From NCBI GenBank assembly GCA_963813635.1, contig CAWEZO010000008.1, positions 82,152 through 146,151 of the forward strand: a DNA stretch of 64,000 bases. The letters are read 5' to 3'. The stretch is from JBBRZM01 sp963813635 (GTDB lineage Bacteria > Actinomycetota > Acidimicrobiia > IMCC26256 > JBBRZM01). Numbering within the stretch: the stretch's first letter is position 1; each line of letters begins with the position of its first letter. Position numbers and translations under genes: made by a program. This document shows, piece by piece, positions 38,008 to 46,997 of this stretch. Below the pieces are notes generated by a model. That model ran no database searches and was not told the origin of the DNA. It worked only from the letters and a program-made list of their open reading frames with translations.

Positions 38008-38788
38008 TCAGGGGCGCGGTTCGGGCCGGCGGTCGAGCAACGCGCCCTGACGCACCAGCGCGAGGAGCTCGTTGCTGCCTTGCAACCCGAGCTTGCGACC
38101 GATGCGCCGCAAGCTCGCGTAGATGTTGCTGCGGCTCATCCCGAGATCCGTCGCGACGTTGGTAACCGGAGCACCGTCGGCGAGCGCCTCGAGCAGCTGC
38201 CGTTGCTTGGGTGTGAGCTCGGACAGCTTGTCGCGCGCCTGGCGGAGACGCGGCGGCGGGGCCGGCAATGACGGCACGTGCTCCAGCCGCGTGAGTCGCA
38301 CCCGGGGTTCCTCACCGCTGTCGGCGACGTCCTCGTCACCGGTGCGCTCGTACCGAGCCAGCGCCTCGAGCGAATCGCGCTGCACCTGGCGGCGCAGCTC
38401 CTGCTCGGGCGGACCGTCCGGGTCGAGCACCTTCTCGAGCACCCGCACGAGATCGGCGGGATCGAACGGCTTGGTGATGTAGTGGAGCGCGCCCTCGATG
38501 CCGCCGCGGATGCGGTGCTCGGTCTCGGTGACCGCGCTCGACCATCACCACGGGGATGTGCGAGAGGTCGTAGTCGGCGCCGGCTTTGAGCTCCTCGAGC
38601 ACGCTGAACCCGTCGACGCCGGGCATCATGACATCGAGGAACATGGCGTCGGGTACCTCGTCGTGCACGAGTTGGAGTGCCTCGGAGCCGTTGGCCGCTG
38701 TGACAACGAGGTAGCCCGCGGCCTCGAGATTGATCTGGATGAGCTCTCGGATATCGGGCTCGTCGTCGACGACGAGGACCGTTTGCAT
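38008..38788 (-). CDS. Response regulator with LuxR-type HTH output (one frameshift at 38539)
   Basis: Two-component regulator of about 259 residues. The receiver domain has VLVVDDEPDIREL, phospho-acceptor Asp in MFLDVMMPGVDGF near residue 52, and, in the next frame, TKPFDPADLVRVLEKVL. The linker is charged. The C-terminal GerE/LuxR helix-turn-helix reads LTPKQRQLLEALADGAPVT and NVATDLGMSRSNIYASLRRI. One extra C at 38539 breaks the frame after IPVVMV; removal gives SAVTETEHRIRGG. No histidine kinase is adjacent, so it is an orphan here. It lies just upstream of tilS. Confidence 0.82.
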
Positions 38789-38798
38789 GGCTGCCAGG

Positions 38799-39897
38799 TT
38801 ACCGAGCGCTCCCGGTAGCTGCGGCGGGCATGCCGACGCGGGACAGCCACGCTGCCGGCTGGGCGAGCTCGGTCATCGTGGGAAGCGACTCAGGGCCGCG
38901 CCACGCTGCGTCGACGGCGTGCGGCCCGGCTTCGCGCTCGATCGCGGCAATGAACGCCTCGCCGACCTCGTACTGACGCATCTTCGACTCGAGGCCGAGC
39001 AGCTTGTGCAACAGCCCGGTGATGCCCCGCGCCTGCCGTCGTGCGCTGAGGACGCGCGCCATGCGCTCCTGACCGCGGACGTGCTCGCGCCCGAGCTCGT
39101 TCATCACACGATTGCCATGGCCTTCGAGCAACGACATGAGCGCCTGAACCTGCGACAGCACGCCACGCTGCTCCGGCGACGCGAGCAAGGCGACCAGACC
39201 ACCTTCGTCGAGCGGGTTACGGCCATTACGCATCTCGTCGACCACGCGGCATCAGCGCCTGGAGCACGCGCCTGGGATCAGGATCGACAATAGTGAGCGC
39301 TTGGTCGACGAGAGACAGGAAGTAGCCCTTCATCCAGGGCACGCCTGTGAACTGCGCCCTGTGCGTGACCTCGTGGATCGCGATCCAACGGCGGAACTCA
39401 CGCGGCGGGAACGCGAAGCGCTTCTCGAGCTCGAGCACGTTGGCGCCGACGTAATAGACCGCGTCGGCGTTGAGCGTGCCTGTGCCGTCGGTGGGTACGA
39501 GGAGGTCGTACTGGCCGAGCACGCGTTGCGACAGGTAGCCGAGCAGCACGCCCATCTCGGTGCCGGCGACCGCGCGCCCCACGCCTGCGACCGGACTGCG
39601 CCCCATGCGTTCGCCCATACGGCGGGTCAGCGGCGCGAGCATCCGTCGCATCGAGGCCACGTTGGCCTCGACCCAGCCGGCCCGATCCAGCACCGCGGCC
39701 GTTGCTGCACTCGGCGAGCGCAAGCCGGTGAAATCAGCGACGAGTGCTTCGGCTTCAACGGTGACCGCATGGAAGTCGGGTTGCAACGACTCGCCGAGGT
39801 AGGAGTTTGCGAGCGGGGCGCGTCCGGAGAAACGGCGAGCGACGCGTTCGGCCAGCGCCCAGTCGACCGGTTCCTGTGCGGGGCCGGTGTCGGTCAT
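38799..39897 (-). CDS. Zincin-like metallopeptidase, DUF2342 family (one frameshift at 39245-39249)
   Basis: Putative zinc metallopeptidase of about 366 residues, conserved in actinobacteria. The zinc-binding HExxH is in WIAIHEVTHRAQF near residue 210. The second half, in the next frame, carries helices (ERMARVLSARRQARGITGLL, MRQYEVGEAFIAAIER) typical of the family. One extra base near 39247 separates them. ATG at 39897 follows a poor upstream region and fits the family length. The mycobacterial homologue (Rv3626c) also sits beside tilS. Substrate unknown. Confidence 0.82.
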
Positions 39898-39902
39898 CGT
39901 CG

Positions 39903-40109
39903 TTACCGGCCCCGGTACTTGGGGATCACGACTTTGACGCAGTAGCCGACGGCGAGCGCGAGGAGGGAGAGCACGCCCAGGAGCGCGAGCAGCGGCGCGA
40001 TCCAAAAGAACCACTTGTGCTCTTCCTTGTAGTGCGTGGCGGCAGCCGCCGGCGCTGCGGTGAGGACGAGCGCCACCATCGACAGCAGTGCGACACGGAT
40101 GGTCTTCAC
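39903..40109 (-). CDS. Small exported membrane protein
   Basis: The 68-residue product starts at GTG 40109, which has GGAGGG about ten bases ahead. A signal peptide (VALLSMVALVLTAAPAAAA) is followed by a short charged segment, one transmembrane helix (FFWIAPLLALLGVLSLLALAV) and a basic tail. I recognise no family. It lies between the rsrA-like gene and the zincin, on the same strand. Function unknown. Confidence 0.6.
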   Translation of the reverse strand: MKTIRVALLSMVALVLTAAPAAAATHYKEEHKWFFWIAPLLALLGVLSLLALAVGYCVKVVIPKYRGR

Positions 40110-40194
40110 CCTCGTTCCCTCCGAGACGTGACGGCGACGGAAGGAATCATCGTAGAGCGGGCTCGGAGCGCGGAGCGGGTCGGGATGGACCGGC

Positions 40195-40425
40195 TCACTC
40201 GGCGAGCGGCTCACCCAGCGCCTCGGCGATGCGGCGCTTCAGATCGGGGGGCACTTCGTCGCGACACTTGGAGGCGATCACCTGGCGGAGCTCGATCTCG
40301 AAATCGAAGCCGTGCGCACACGGCGGACACTCGTCGAGATGGCGGGTGATCTGCTGTCGTCGCCAGAAGGTGAGCTCGCCGTCGAGATAGAAGTAGATCT
40401 GATGGATCGTCTCTTCGCAGTCCAT
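40195..40425 (-). CDS. rsrA: Zinc-containing anti-sigma factor, RsrA-like (mycothiol system)
   Basis: The 76-residue zf-HC2 protein has Cys at residue 3 and the ZAS motif HLDECPPC (HxxxCxxC) near residue 28. In RsrA such residues bind zinc and disulfide formation under thiol stress releases SigR. It starts 9 bases after the sigma factor stop, the standard arrangement. The short length fits RsrA. Confidence 0.85.
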   Translation of the reverse strand: MDCEETIHQIYFYLDGELTFWRRQQITRHLDECPPCAHGFDFEIELRQVIASKCRDEVPPDLKRRIAEALGEPLAE

Positions 40426-40434
40426 CCCGGTGTC

Positions 40435-41028
40435 CTATCCCCCCGCTCCGGCGGCTCCGGTCGCAGCCTTCGGCAGCAACCCGCGTTCCCCGGCAAAGTT
40501 CCACAACCGCTTCTGCAGCTGCTTTCTTCCGCGATGCAGCCGGCTCATGACCGTACCGATGGGGACGTCCATGATCTCGGCGATCTCCTTATAGGAGAAA
40601 CCTTCGACATCGGCGAGCAGCACGGCCATCCGGAACTGCTCGGGGAGGTCTTCCAGGGCTTCCTTCACGATCGACTCGGGAATCTGGTCGAGCACGATGT
40701 TCTCGGGTGTCTGATCGGCATCGACCGCCTCGAGGCCACCGAGTCGCTTATAGAGGTAGAAGTCTTCGACGTCATCGAGCTCGGTCTGCTCCGGACGGCG
40801 CTTCTTCGCCCGGTAGGTGTTGATGAACGTGTTGGTGAGGATCTTGTAGAGCCACGCCTTCAAGTTGGTGCCGTCCTTGAAGCCACCGAAGCCGCGGTAT
40901 GCGCGGAGATACGTCTCCTGCACGAGATCCTCGGCGTCGGACGGGTTGCGCGTCATGCGCAGCGCGGCGGAGTAGAGCGCCGACATGTACGGCATCGCGA
41001 GCTCAGCGAAGCGCGCTTGATCGGCCAT
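40435..41028 (-). CDS. sigR: ECF RNA polymerase sigma factor, SigR/SigH-like
   Basis: The 197-residue ECF sigma factor has region 2 (FAELAMPYMSALYSAALRMT, then DAEDLVQETYLRAYRGFGG, with GTNLKAWLYKILTNTFINTY) and region 4 (LEDLPEQFRMAVLLADVEG and YKEIAEIMDVPIGTVMSRLH). These are close to the oxidative-stress SigR/SigH group, which recognises GGAAT-N18-GTT promoters. The RsrA-like anti-sigma gene follows directly. I saw no clear autoregulatory GGAAT promoter upstream. Confidence 0.88.
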   Translation of the reverse strand: MADQARFAELAMPYMSALYSAALRMTRNPSDAEDLVQETYLRAYRGFGGFKDGTNLKAWLYKILTNTFINTYRAKKRRPEQTELDDVEDFYLYKRLGGLEAVDADQTPENIVLDQIPESIVKEALEDLPEQFRMAVLLADVEGFSYKEIAEIMDVPIGTVMSRLHRGRKQLQKRLWNFAGERGLLPKAATGAAGAGG

Positions 41029-41077
41029 GGCGCAACTGTACCCATCACGCCGCTCGCAACTCTGCGCGAACCGAGCC

Positions 41078-42247
41078 TCAGCTCGGAGTCACCCTCCAGA
41101 TCGCGCCGGTGGGCGAGCCGTCGTCGGTCGCGATGTAGAGCCTGCCGTCGGGGCCTTCGACCGCGCTCCGGAGCCGCGGCACCGAGCCGCCGAGATTGGC
41201 GACGAAGTTGTTGCCCGCGATGATCCCCATCGAGCTCGGCAACATGATGCGCAGCTGCATGCCCTTGAGCACTGCGACCGCGACGGCGCCGTTCCAACCC
41301 TTCCATTGCCGGCCCGACAGGAACGTCGCGCCGGACGGCGCGATCGTGACGCCGGGGTTGCTCGGTGGTGTCAGCGAGTCGCCGGAGCGCCAGACCGCGC
41401 CGATTCCGCCCGGCCGGGTCATTGGCGTCGACTCGTCGTAGCCGCCCGCGCCGTTGTCGGGGTTCCAGCCGAAGTTGCCCGGCACGATCAAGTTGACCTC
41501 GTCATCAACGCCGGTGCCGTGCTCGACACTCAACCCCGACCCGGTACCGGGCTGGAACGCGATGCCCTGCACGTTGCGGTGGCCCCACGAGTAGATCCGG
41601 GGGTCGTACACGCCGCCGGGGTTGCCCGGAATGCCGACGCCGTTCCCGTCGACGCGCAAGATCTTGCCGGCGAGCGACCACGGGTTCTGGGGGAAGCTGC
41701 CGGTCGCGGCGTCGCCGGTGCCGACATACAAGTGGAGCGTGCCGGGCTTGAAGCGCGGCCGGCATCCCGAGTGACGCCCGGAGCTGTAGTTGATCCCGGT
41801 CACGATGTCGGTGCGGTTCGAGAGGCCGGTAACCGAGCTGTTGACGACCCACCGCACCACGCGGACGTCGGTCGAACTCCCCCTGTTCGAGGTCATGCAC
41901 GCGTACAAGAAGCGATTCATCGCGAAGCCCGGGTCGATCGCGATGCCGAGCATGCCGCCTTCGCCGCCTTGCACCACGTCCGACGGTGCGCCAAGCAAGT
42001 TGATGGCGCCCCCGGGAAGACGCGCCTTGATGCGTCCGGCACGCTCGGTAAAGAACATTGTCCCGTTCGGGATGAACGCGATGTCCCACGGATGGTCGAG
42101 ACCCGTGATGTACCTGCGATTGACGCTGAGCCTCGGCGCAGGTGTCCGCGTCGCCCTGGCCGGGCCGAAGCGTTCGACTCCACAACTGACGCACGCGAGC
42201 GCGGCCACAAGGCCGACAGCGACAGTGAACGGACGAAGGCGCGACAT
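41078..42247 (-). CDS. PQQ-dependent sugar dehydrogenase-like lipoprotein
   Basis: The 389-residue exported beta-propeller protein has a lipobox (LVAALACVSC, Cys near residue 22). It matches the soluble glucose dehydrogenase-like (GSDH/Yli-type) family: GLDHPWDIAFIPNGTMFFTE, GGEGGMLGIAIDPGF, LYVGTGDAATGSFPQNP, GKILRVDGNGVGIPGN, YSWGHRNVQGIAFQP, and DEVNLIVPGNFGWN. The histidine and calcium-binding positions of PQQ enzymes look partly conserved. No PQQ synthesis genes are in the window. The ATG at 42247 precedes the signal peptide; the frame stays open upstream across a palindrome. Substrate unknown. Confidence 0.78.
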   Translation of the reverse strand: MSRLRPFTVAVGLVAALACVSCGVERFGPARATRTPAPRLSVNRRYITGLDHPWDIAFIPNGTMFFTERAGRIKARLPGGAINLLGAPSDVVQGGEGGMLGIAIDPGFAMNRFLYACMTSNRGSSTDVRVVRWVVNSSVTGLSNRTDIVTGINYSSGRHSGCRPRFKPGTLHLYVGTGDAATGSFPQNPWSLAGKILRVDGNGVGIPGNPGGVYDPRIYSWGHRNVQGIAFQPGTGSGLSVEHGTGVDDEVNLIVPGNFGWNPDNGAGGYDESTPMTRPGGIGAVWRSGDSLTPPSNPGVTIAPSGATFLSGRQWKGWNGAVAVAVLKGMQLRIMLPSSMGIIAGNNFVANLGGSVPRLRSAVEGPDGRLYIATDDGSPTGAIWRVTPS

Positions 42248-42333
42248 ATTGGACTCCCTGCTCGGCGGTTCCCCCACAAAGCATCGGAAGGTCGCGGCGC
42301 GGCCTTGACCACGTATCGGAGGTCCACTGACCA

Positions 42334-42383
42334 AGCGTTTGTGCGCGAGCGCGCCGCATAGGGGCCGCTTCTGCACAAGCGCT
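42334..42383. repeat. 50-bp palindromic element, family 1 copy A
   Basis: Arms AGCGTTTGTGC and GCACAAGCGCT (11 bp, one mismatch) flank a 28-base centre with CCGCATAGGGGCC. It sits between divergently transcribed genes, so it is not a terminator there. Copies B (43841) and C (44451) have the same arms and a centre of exactly the same length. Confidence 0.8.
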
Positions 42384-42416
42384 CACTTGTGAGGGGTCCG
42401 ACCTACGATCGCCCGC

Positions 42417-43831
42417 GTGTCAGCCCGAGCGGACTCCCACGCGCCCATCGAGGCGTCTGCGGTCGCGCTCGACGCACGGCGGCGTCGCCTGCTGCCGGTG
42501 CTCATGGGCGCCGCCTTCGGCGTCGTCACCTTCGCCGTGTACACGGCCGGGAGCCGGCGCGGGCTGAGCTGGGACAGCGCCCTCACCGTGTCGTTGTTCA
42601 TCACGCGCGGCAATGTCATCTATCCGTTTCTCCATCAGCACGTGTACACGAACCACCCGCTCCTCACGTTCTTGGAGCACGTGGTCTTCGACATCACCGG
42701 CTCTCGCTCCGCGCTGGTGCTTCGCGTGTTGCCGATCACGTTCGGCGCGCTGACCGTCGCGCTGATCACGACCTGGACGACGCGGCGGTTGGGCGTGCTC
42801 GCCGGGTGTGTCACGGGGGCACTTGTCGCACTGAACCCCTCGTTCGCGTTCGAGGCCACGGAGGTTCGCGGTTACAGCCTCTTCGTGCTCGCTGCGGTCG
42901 CATCGACGATCTTGCTCATCGGTGACCCCGCGCGTCTGAGCCCGCGGCACCGGAGGGTGCTGTATGGGCTGTCACTCGCCGTTGGCGTCGGCGCTCATCT
43001 CGGCATGCTTGCCGTCCTCGCGGTCCACTTCAGTGTGCTCGCCATCGACCGCGCGCGCCGCGCGCAATTGCTGACGCCCTTCATCGTCGGATCGGCCTTC
43101 GGGCTGTTGATGTACGTCGGGCTCGTGTCCGTGATGACACGTACGACGCATCGCGACTTTCATCTGCGGTTCGCGAGCGACCTGTGGCGCGAGATGTTGG
43201 GCGGAACGCTGCTCCCCGCATGTCTGCTGACGATCGTGCTGTTGGTCGGCATCTGGGGAAGCCCCCGCCACACCGTCCTGGTCGTTCCCGCGGCCGTTCT
43301 GACGTTGCTGATGTTCACTGCGTGGCAGATCGGCCCGCAGAACTTCTTTCCCCGCTTCTTCCTGTGGCTCGTACCGTTGGCGGCGGTCGCGATCCGCGGC
43401 CGGCGTGCGGCGGGTTCCCGTGCTTGCGGTTGTCGTGGTGATCGCGCTCGTGCCACAGGCTCGCGACGTGTACCGCTTCCTGAGCAGGGACGAGTTCGCG
43501 AATCGCATCGGCGCCGCGATCCTGCTCTCCGAGGCCCGGCACGGGCGGCGCGTGTGCCGCGACCGGCCCCGACTCCCAGACGCTGCTTGGCTCGCTCGAC
43601 TCTGACGACTTTCACGTGATTCGCTCGGCTGGAAGCCTGAATGGCTGTCAAGTCGTCGTGGTCGTGTCGCCGGCGCGACACCGAAATCTCATTGCGTCAG
43701 CGAGAACCACATTCCCGCACTGCTTCGTGCTGCCGGCACGGTTGCACCCGGGGTACGTGTTGTCGCGGCGACGGCTGGCCGAACCACCGCCGTCCAACTC
43801 CACCCCGTGCCTACCGGCGCGGGGCGGCTGA
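42417..43831 (+). CDS. Polytopic mannosyltransferase-like membrane protein (frameshifts near 43404 and 43557)
   Basis: An integral membrane protein of about 471 residues with eight or more hydrophobic helices after a cytoplasmic start. It has a conserved-looking first loop (RRGLSWDSALTVSLFITRGN, then HVYTNHPLLTFLEHV), TEVRGYSLFVLAAV, and GPQNFFPRFFLWLVPL. The early loop and helix spacing recall PMT/ArnT-type GT-C glycosyltransferases that use polyprenyl-phosphate sugars. Two extra C residues (43404, 43557-43558) split the C-terminal third; removing them gives VPVLAVVVVIALVPQARDVY and a final soluble tail ending at 43831. GTG start. Flanked by palindromes A and B. Confidence 0.6.
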
Positions 43832-43840
43832 GCGCTCGGC

Positions 43841-43891
43841 AGCCGTTTGTGCAATCAGGGCCCCTATAGGGGGCCCGATTGCACAAACGCT
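43841..43891. repeat. 51-bp palindromic element, family 1 copy B
   Basis: The best palindrome of the window. The arms run 23 bases (AGC-GTTTGTGCAATC-GGGCCCC and complement, with single-base bulges C and A on the left) around TATA. The outer arms match copies A and C; the centre is also 28 bases but differs in sequence, keeping TATAGGGG. It starts nine bases after the mannosyltransferase-like stop. Confidence 0.85.
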
Positions 43892-43959
43892 GGGGTTGCG
43901 CCGTGGTCGCGTGCTAGCCATTGCCTGACGACCGTCGAGACAATGCATGGAGTGCTCTG

Positions 43960-44418
43960 ATGACTGACAAGTCGGTGTTCAGCGACGACGAGTGGAGTGC
44001 CCTGCGCGACGCTCCGGCGCTCGTGACGATGGCGGCCTTCGCCGCCGGCGAGCACGGCCCGATCTCAATGATGAAAGAGGCCACCGCGAGCGCCCGCGCG
44101 ATCGCACGTCCCGGTGATCGCGGCGCTGCGAACGCGCTGATCGCCGAGCTCGCGCAGCACGCGGAGAGCAAAGAGGTCCGCCACGACGTGAAACAACATC
44201 AGCGCGCGACGATCGAGGCGACGATCGACGAGGTGCTGGCCGCCTTGCAGCCGGCGGCTGCGGCCCTGGAGAAGTTGCCGCCCGACGAGGCGGTCCAGAT
44301 CGGCGCCTGGCTCGTCGACATTGCCAAGGCGGAGGCCACAGCGGCCAAGGAAGTCAACCCGGTCGAGCAGGCGACGATCGGCAAGATCGCGGCACTCTTC
44401 AACGTCACCGCGACCTGA
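43960..44418 (+). CDS. Hypothetical alpha-helical protein
   Basis: The 152-residue soluble protein begins MTDKSVFSDDEWSALRDAP, is predicted mostly helical and rich in Ala and Glu (AAFAAGEHGPISMMKEATA; QRATIEATIDEVLAALQPAA; EQATIGKIAALFNVTAT), and has no signal peptide or membrane helix. I do not recognise a family; the two-helix repeats and acidic start loosely recall TerB-like proteins. The ATG at 43960 is chosen over 43921 because the conserved-looking segment begins there. It is isolated between palindromes B and C. Confidence 0.6.
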   Translation: MTDKSVFSDDEWSALRDAPALVTMAAFAAGEHGPISMMKEATASARAIARPGDRGAANALIAELAQHAESKEVRHDVKQHQRATIEATIDEVLAALQPAAAALEKLPPDEAVQIGAWLVDIAKAEATAAKEVNPVEQATIGKIAALFNVTAT

Positions 44419-44450
44419 TTGCTGCACCGGTACGGGCGGCAGGGCGCCAC

Positions 44451-44499
44451 AGCGTTTGTGCGCGAGCGCGCCGTATAGAGGCCACTTTTGCACAAACGC
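44451..44499. repeat. 49-50 bp palindromic element, family 1 copy C
   Basis: Arms AGCGTTTGTGC and GCACAAACGC flank a 28-base centre matching copy A at 24 of 28 positions; all four differences are transitions. It lies between the convergent stops of the helical protein (44418) and the surface protein (44513). Confidence 0.8.
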
Positions 44500-44512
44500 A
44501 CGTGGGAGCCGT

Positions 44513-45541
44513 TCAGCGTGTCGAATGAATGCGGCGAGCTCCGAGCGCGGTGAGGCCGAGCAGTACGAAGGCGAGGCCGGCGAGCGCGAGTGCGATGGTG
44601 TCGCGTCGGGAACGGTCGGTCATGCCGGTCGCCGGTAGGGTCGCGGCCGTGCTTGCGGCGGGCGTTGTGGACGGGGTCGTCGCGACCGCTTCGTTCGTCA
44701 ATGCGAAGGTCGCACGCGTGTTCGCGAGGTCCGCGGTCGCGGTGACGTCGTAGGTGCCGGCGGTGGCGCTGGCGCTCGGCGTCGGTGACGTCGCGACGCC
44801 GTTTGCGTCGGTCACAGCCGTCGCCGAAGACGCGCCGTCCGCGAACGTCGCGCTCGCACCGCTGCTCGGAGCGCTGAACGTGACCGTGATCCCCTCGAGC
44901 GGTGTGCCGTCCGCGTCGGCGACCACGACGCCTAGGGGCTGCGCGAAGGCCTGATCAACAGTGGTGCTCTGCGCGGCGGTGCCGCTCGCTGTGTCGACGG
45001 TCCACGGAGTACCGAGGCTCACGCGGACGAGCTCGTGGGTCGCCGGCGCGGCGACCCACATGTGCCCGTCCGGTCCGGGAGTGGGCACCCGGGGCTGGCT
45101 ATCGGGAGTCGGAAGCGGGAACTCGGTGATCGTGCCACCGACGGTGACGCGCCCGACCTTCCCCACAACCTCCCCGAACCAGACGTTGCCGTCCCAACCG
45201 AGAGTGATGCCCGCCGGTAAGGCCCCGGCCGTCGGAACCGGGAGCTCGTCGGTCAGCACACCGCCGGTCGTCATCCGGCCGATCTTGTCGGCGCCCAACT
45301 CGGTGAACCAAAGGGCACCGTCGGCACCGAACGTGATCGAGGCCGGGGCCGCGCCCGGCGTCAGCGGAGATTCGGTCACTGTGCCGTCGGCCGTCATGCG
45401 CCCGATGTTGCTGCCGTTGATCTCGGTGAACCAGACGCCACCGTCGGGAGCCGCGACCATGCCGGCCGGGTTACTCGCCGCGACGTTCCGCCAATGCCGT
45501 ATCCGGGCGATACCACCCAGCCGCGACGAGTTCAGAACCAC
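44513..45541 (-). CDS. Vgb-like beta-propeller surface protein with LPXTG-type anchor
   Basis: The 342-residue protein has about four 42-residue repeats of the virginiamycin B lyase type (GGVWFTEINGSNIGRMTADG, GALWFTELGADKIGRMTTGG, GNVWFGEVVGKVGRVTVGG). An Ig-like domain follows (PLEGITVTFSAPSSGASATF, then VTDANGVATS), then a Thr/Ala-rich stretch, LPATG, a hydrophobic helix (LALAGLAFVLLGLTAL) and a basic tail. That C-terminus is a sortase signal. No signal peptide is visible at the N-terminus, so the start may be lost to a frameshift. Lyase activity is not implied; the repeats are also a generic scaffold. Confidence 0.7.
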   Translation of the reverse strand: MVLNSSRLGGIARIRHWRNVAASNPAGMVAAPDGGVWFTEINGSNIGRMTADGTVTESPLTPGAAPASITFGADGALWFTELGADKIGRMTTGGVLTDELPVPTAGALPAGITLGWDGNVWFGEVVGKVGRVTVGGTITEFPLPTPDSQPRVPTPGPDGHMWVAAPATHELVRVSLGTPWTVDTASGTAAQSTTVDQAFAQPLGVVVADADGTPLEGITVTFSAPSSGASATFADGASSATAVTDANGVATSPTPSASATAGTYDVTATADLANTRATFALTNEAVATTPSTTPAASTAATLPATGMTDRSRRDTIALALAGLAFVLLGLTALGARRIHSTR

Positions 45542-45648
45542 TCCACCGGCAACTACCGTGCTGCTGTGGATCGCGCGTCGCAGGGTCGGCGGTCTCTACC
45601 GGCACAAACGTCTGGCGGCGGGCTCGCGCACCTTCAACCGCTGTCGCG

Positions 45649-45861
45649 TTGCTGGTCGCGGTCGCCGCGGCGTGCGGCGGGAGTGGCAGCAGCACGCAGG
45701 ACGAAGTGAATCCCGACACGGGCGAGACGTACAAGGTCGCGTCGGGCTCCAACTACTACTGGCAGGGGCCCGGCGGTGACGTCGTCGGGACCGACACGAG
45801 CGACCCGCCCGGCTACGACATGAAGCCGTTGGGGGACGTCCCGCTGAACGGCGGTTCCTGA
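45649..45861 (+). CDS. Small putative lipoprotein (start uncertain)
   Basis: The 70-codon frame begins at TTG in LLVAVAAACGGSGSS, which looks like the end of a lipoprotein signal (Cys followed by Gly-Gly-Ser). The frame stays open upstream through RRARAPSTAVALLV, so the true start is probably 20-30 codons earlier, or in the neighbouring frame from GTG 45566 with a one-base error. The mature part (YKVASGSNYYWQGPGG, YDMKPLGDVPLNGGS) is short and without a recognised domain. It is divergent from the Vgb-like gene. Confidence 0.45.
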   Translation: MLVAVAAACGGSGSSTQDEVNPDTGETYKVASGSNYYWQGPGGDVVGTDTSDPPGYDMKPLGDVPLNGGS

Positions 45862-45895
45862 CCGCCAACGGTCCGATGCGCGGGTGAGTGCGAAG

Positions 45896-46885
45896 CTATC
45901 TGCGCGCGTGTGGGATGGCGCGGCGGCGTGCGCGGGGCCCGAGCTCGAGGAGCGTACCCAGCGCAAGGAGCGTGGCACCGAGCAGCGCGAGACCGGGGCC
46001 GGGGCCGCCCGTGGCGGGCAGCGTCCCGCTCCCACCCGAACCTGCGGCCTCGTCAGCCGCGGGCGCGACCGCACCGGTTGTCGTTGTCGCGGTGCCGGGT
46101 GTCGTCGTGGTCGGCGGCGGCGGGGCGGGCACGAGCTCGAACGCGCCGATGTCACACGCGTCGCCTTGCGGTCGCGTCACGCCACGCGCGTCGGTGGCCG
46201 GCGGCGGGCACCCGGTCGTCACGACATCGAGCGCGGGACTACTCGCCGAGAGCGCCATCGTGGGCACGAGCGCCGCTGGCGAGTTGAGCGTCAGGGCGGC
46301 GAGCACGGGGTCCGCGCCGGGCACGTCGCTCGCCGCGTCAAAGACACACGAGCCTGCGTCCGCGTTGAACAAGAGGTTGAAGCCACAATCCGTGATCGGG
46401 GTGGTCGTGTCACACGCCGGGCCGGTGCTGTTCGACAGGATCGTCGACACCACAGTGGTCACCGGGGCGTTCGGGGAGACGAATATGCCGGCGCCCGCCG
46501 TGGCCGTGTTCCCATCGATCGTCGACGACCCGATCGTGACGGTATCGGGACTGGGCGTCTGGCCAGTTGTCGCGACCACGATCCCACCACCGCGCGCGGC
46601 GGCAGCGGTGTTGCCGCTGATCGTCACGTTGGTGAGGGTCGCGCTGGTGTCGACCAGCACCATGCCGCCTCCGGTGAACCCGCCCGGGTCGGTCTGTTCG
46701 TTGTTGCTGAACGTCGAGTCCGAGATCGATGCCGTGTCGGCACCGACGATCAAGAGGCCCCCGCCGACACTGGGCGACGTGTTCTGATCGAACCACGAGC
46801 CCGTGATCGACACGTCAATTGAGGTGACATCGGACGCATCGCACTCCCTACCTGGACCGCCCACATTCTGACCCTGATCCTGCAC
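45896..46885 (-). CDS. Right-handed beta-helix surface protein with LPATG anchor (copy 1)
   Basis: The protein has about 329 residues. The N-terminal half has parallel beta-helix turns (GSWFDQNTSPSVGGGLLIVG, DSTFSNNEQTDPGGFTGGGM, NVTISGNTAAAARGGGIVVA, SSTIDGNTATAGAGIFVSP) of the polymorphic outer-membrane/pectin-lyase-like kind. A CxxGFNLLF segment with paired cysteines follows, then RGVTRPQGDACDIGAFELV, a Pro/Thr linker, LPATGG, a membrane helix and an Arg-rich tail. No signal peptide is seen: the open frame runs upstream straight into the family 3 palindrome. GTG 46885 is a nominal start. A truncated duplicate lies upstream at 46998-47597. Confidence 0.65.
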   Translation of the reverse strand: MQDQGQNVGGPGRECDASDVTSIDVSITGSWFDQNTSPSVGGGLLIVGADTASISDSTFSNNEQTDPGGFTGGGMVLVDTSATLTNVTISGNTAAAARGGGIVVATTGQTPSPDTVTIGSSTIDGNTATAGAGIFVSPNAPVTTVVSTILSNSTGPACDTTTPITDCGFNLLFNADAGSCVFDAASDVPGADPVLAALTLNSPAALVPTMALSASSPALDVVTTGCPPPATDARGVTRPQGDACDIGAFELVPAPPPPTTTTPGTATTTTGAVAPAADEAAGSGGSGTLPATGGPGPGLALLGATLLALGTLLELGPRARRRAIPHARR

Positions 46886-46904
46886 ACCAACTACCGAGCC
46901 GCCG

Positions 46905-46951
46905 TTCTGGGATGACTTTTCTACCGATACGGTCGAAAACTCATCCCGGAA
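46905..46951. repeat. 47-bp palindromic element (family 3, copy 1)
   Basis: Arms TTCTGGGATGACTTTTCTACCG and CGGTCGAAAACTCATCCCGGAA pair over 22 bases with three mismatches around ATA. It sits at the 5' end of the beta-helix gene. A second copy at 47670-47717 sits at the same relative place before the truncated duplicate. Confidence 0.8.
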
Positions 46952-46997
46952 GCCGCGAGTTGTGCGCTGCCGGACGAGCGGATCGCGGGACGAGCAC

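Noticed and set aside
40110..40194. A SigR-type GGAAT-N18-GTT promoter in the sigR region
   Set aside because: I looked upstream of sigR and around rsrA and found no acceptable match to both elements.
42334..44499. Integron attC sites and gene cassettes
   Set aside because: The arms do not contain the GTTRRRY and RYYYAAC core pair, no integrase is present, and orientation relative to genes varies.
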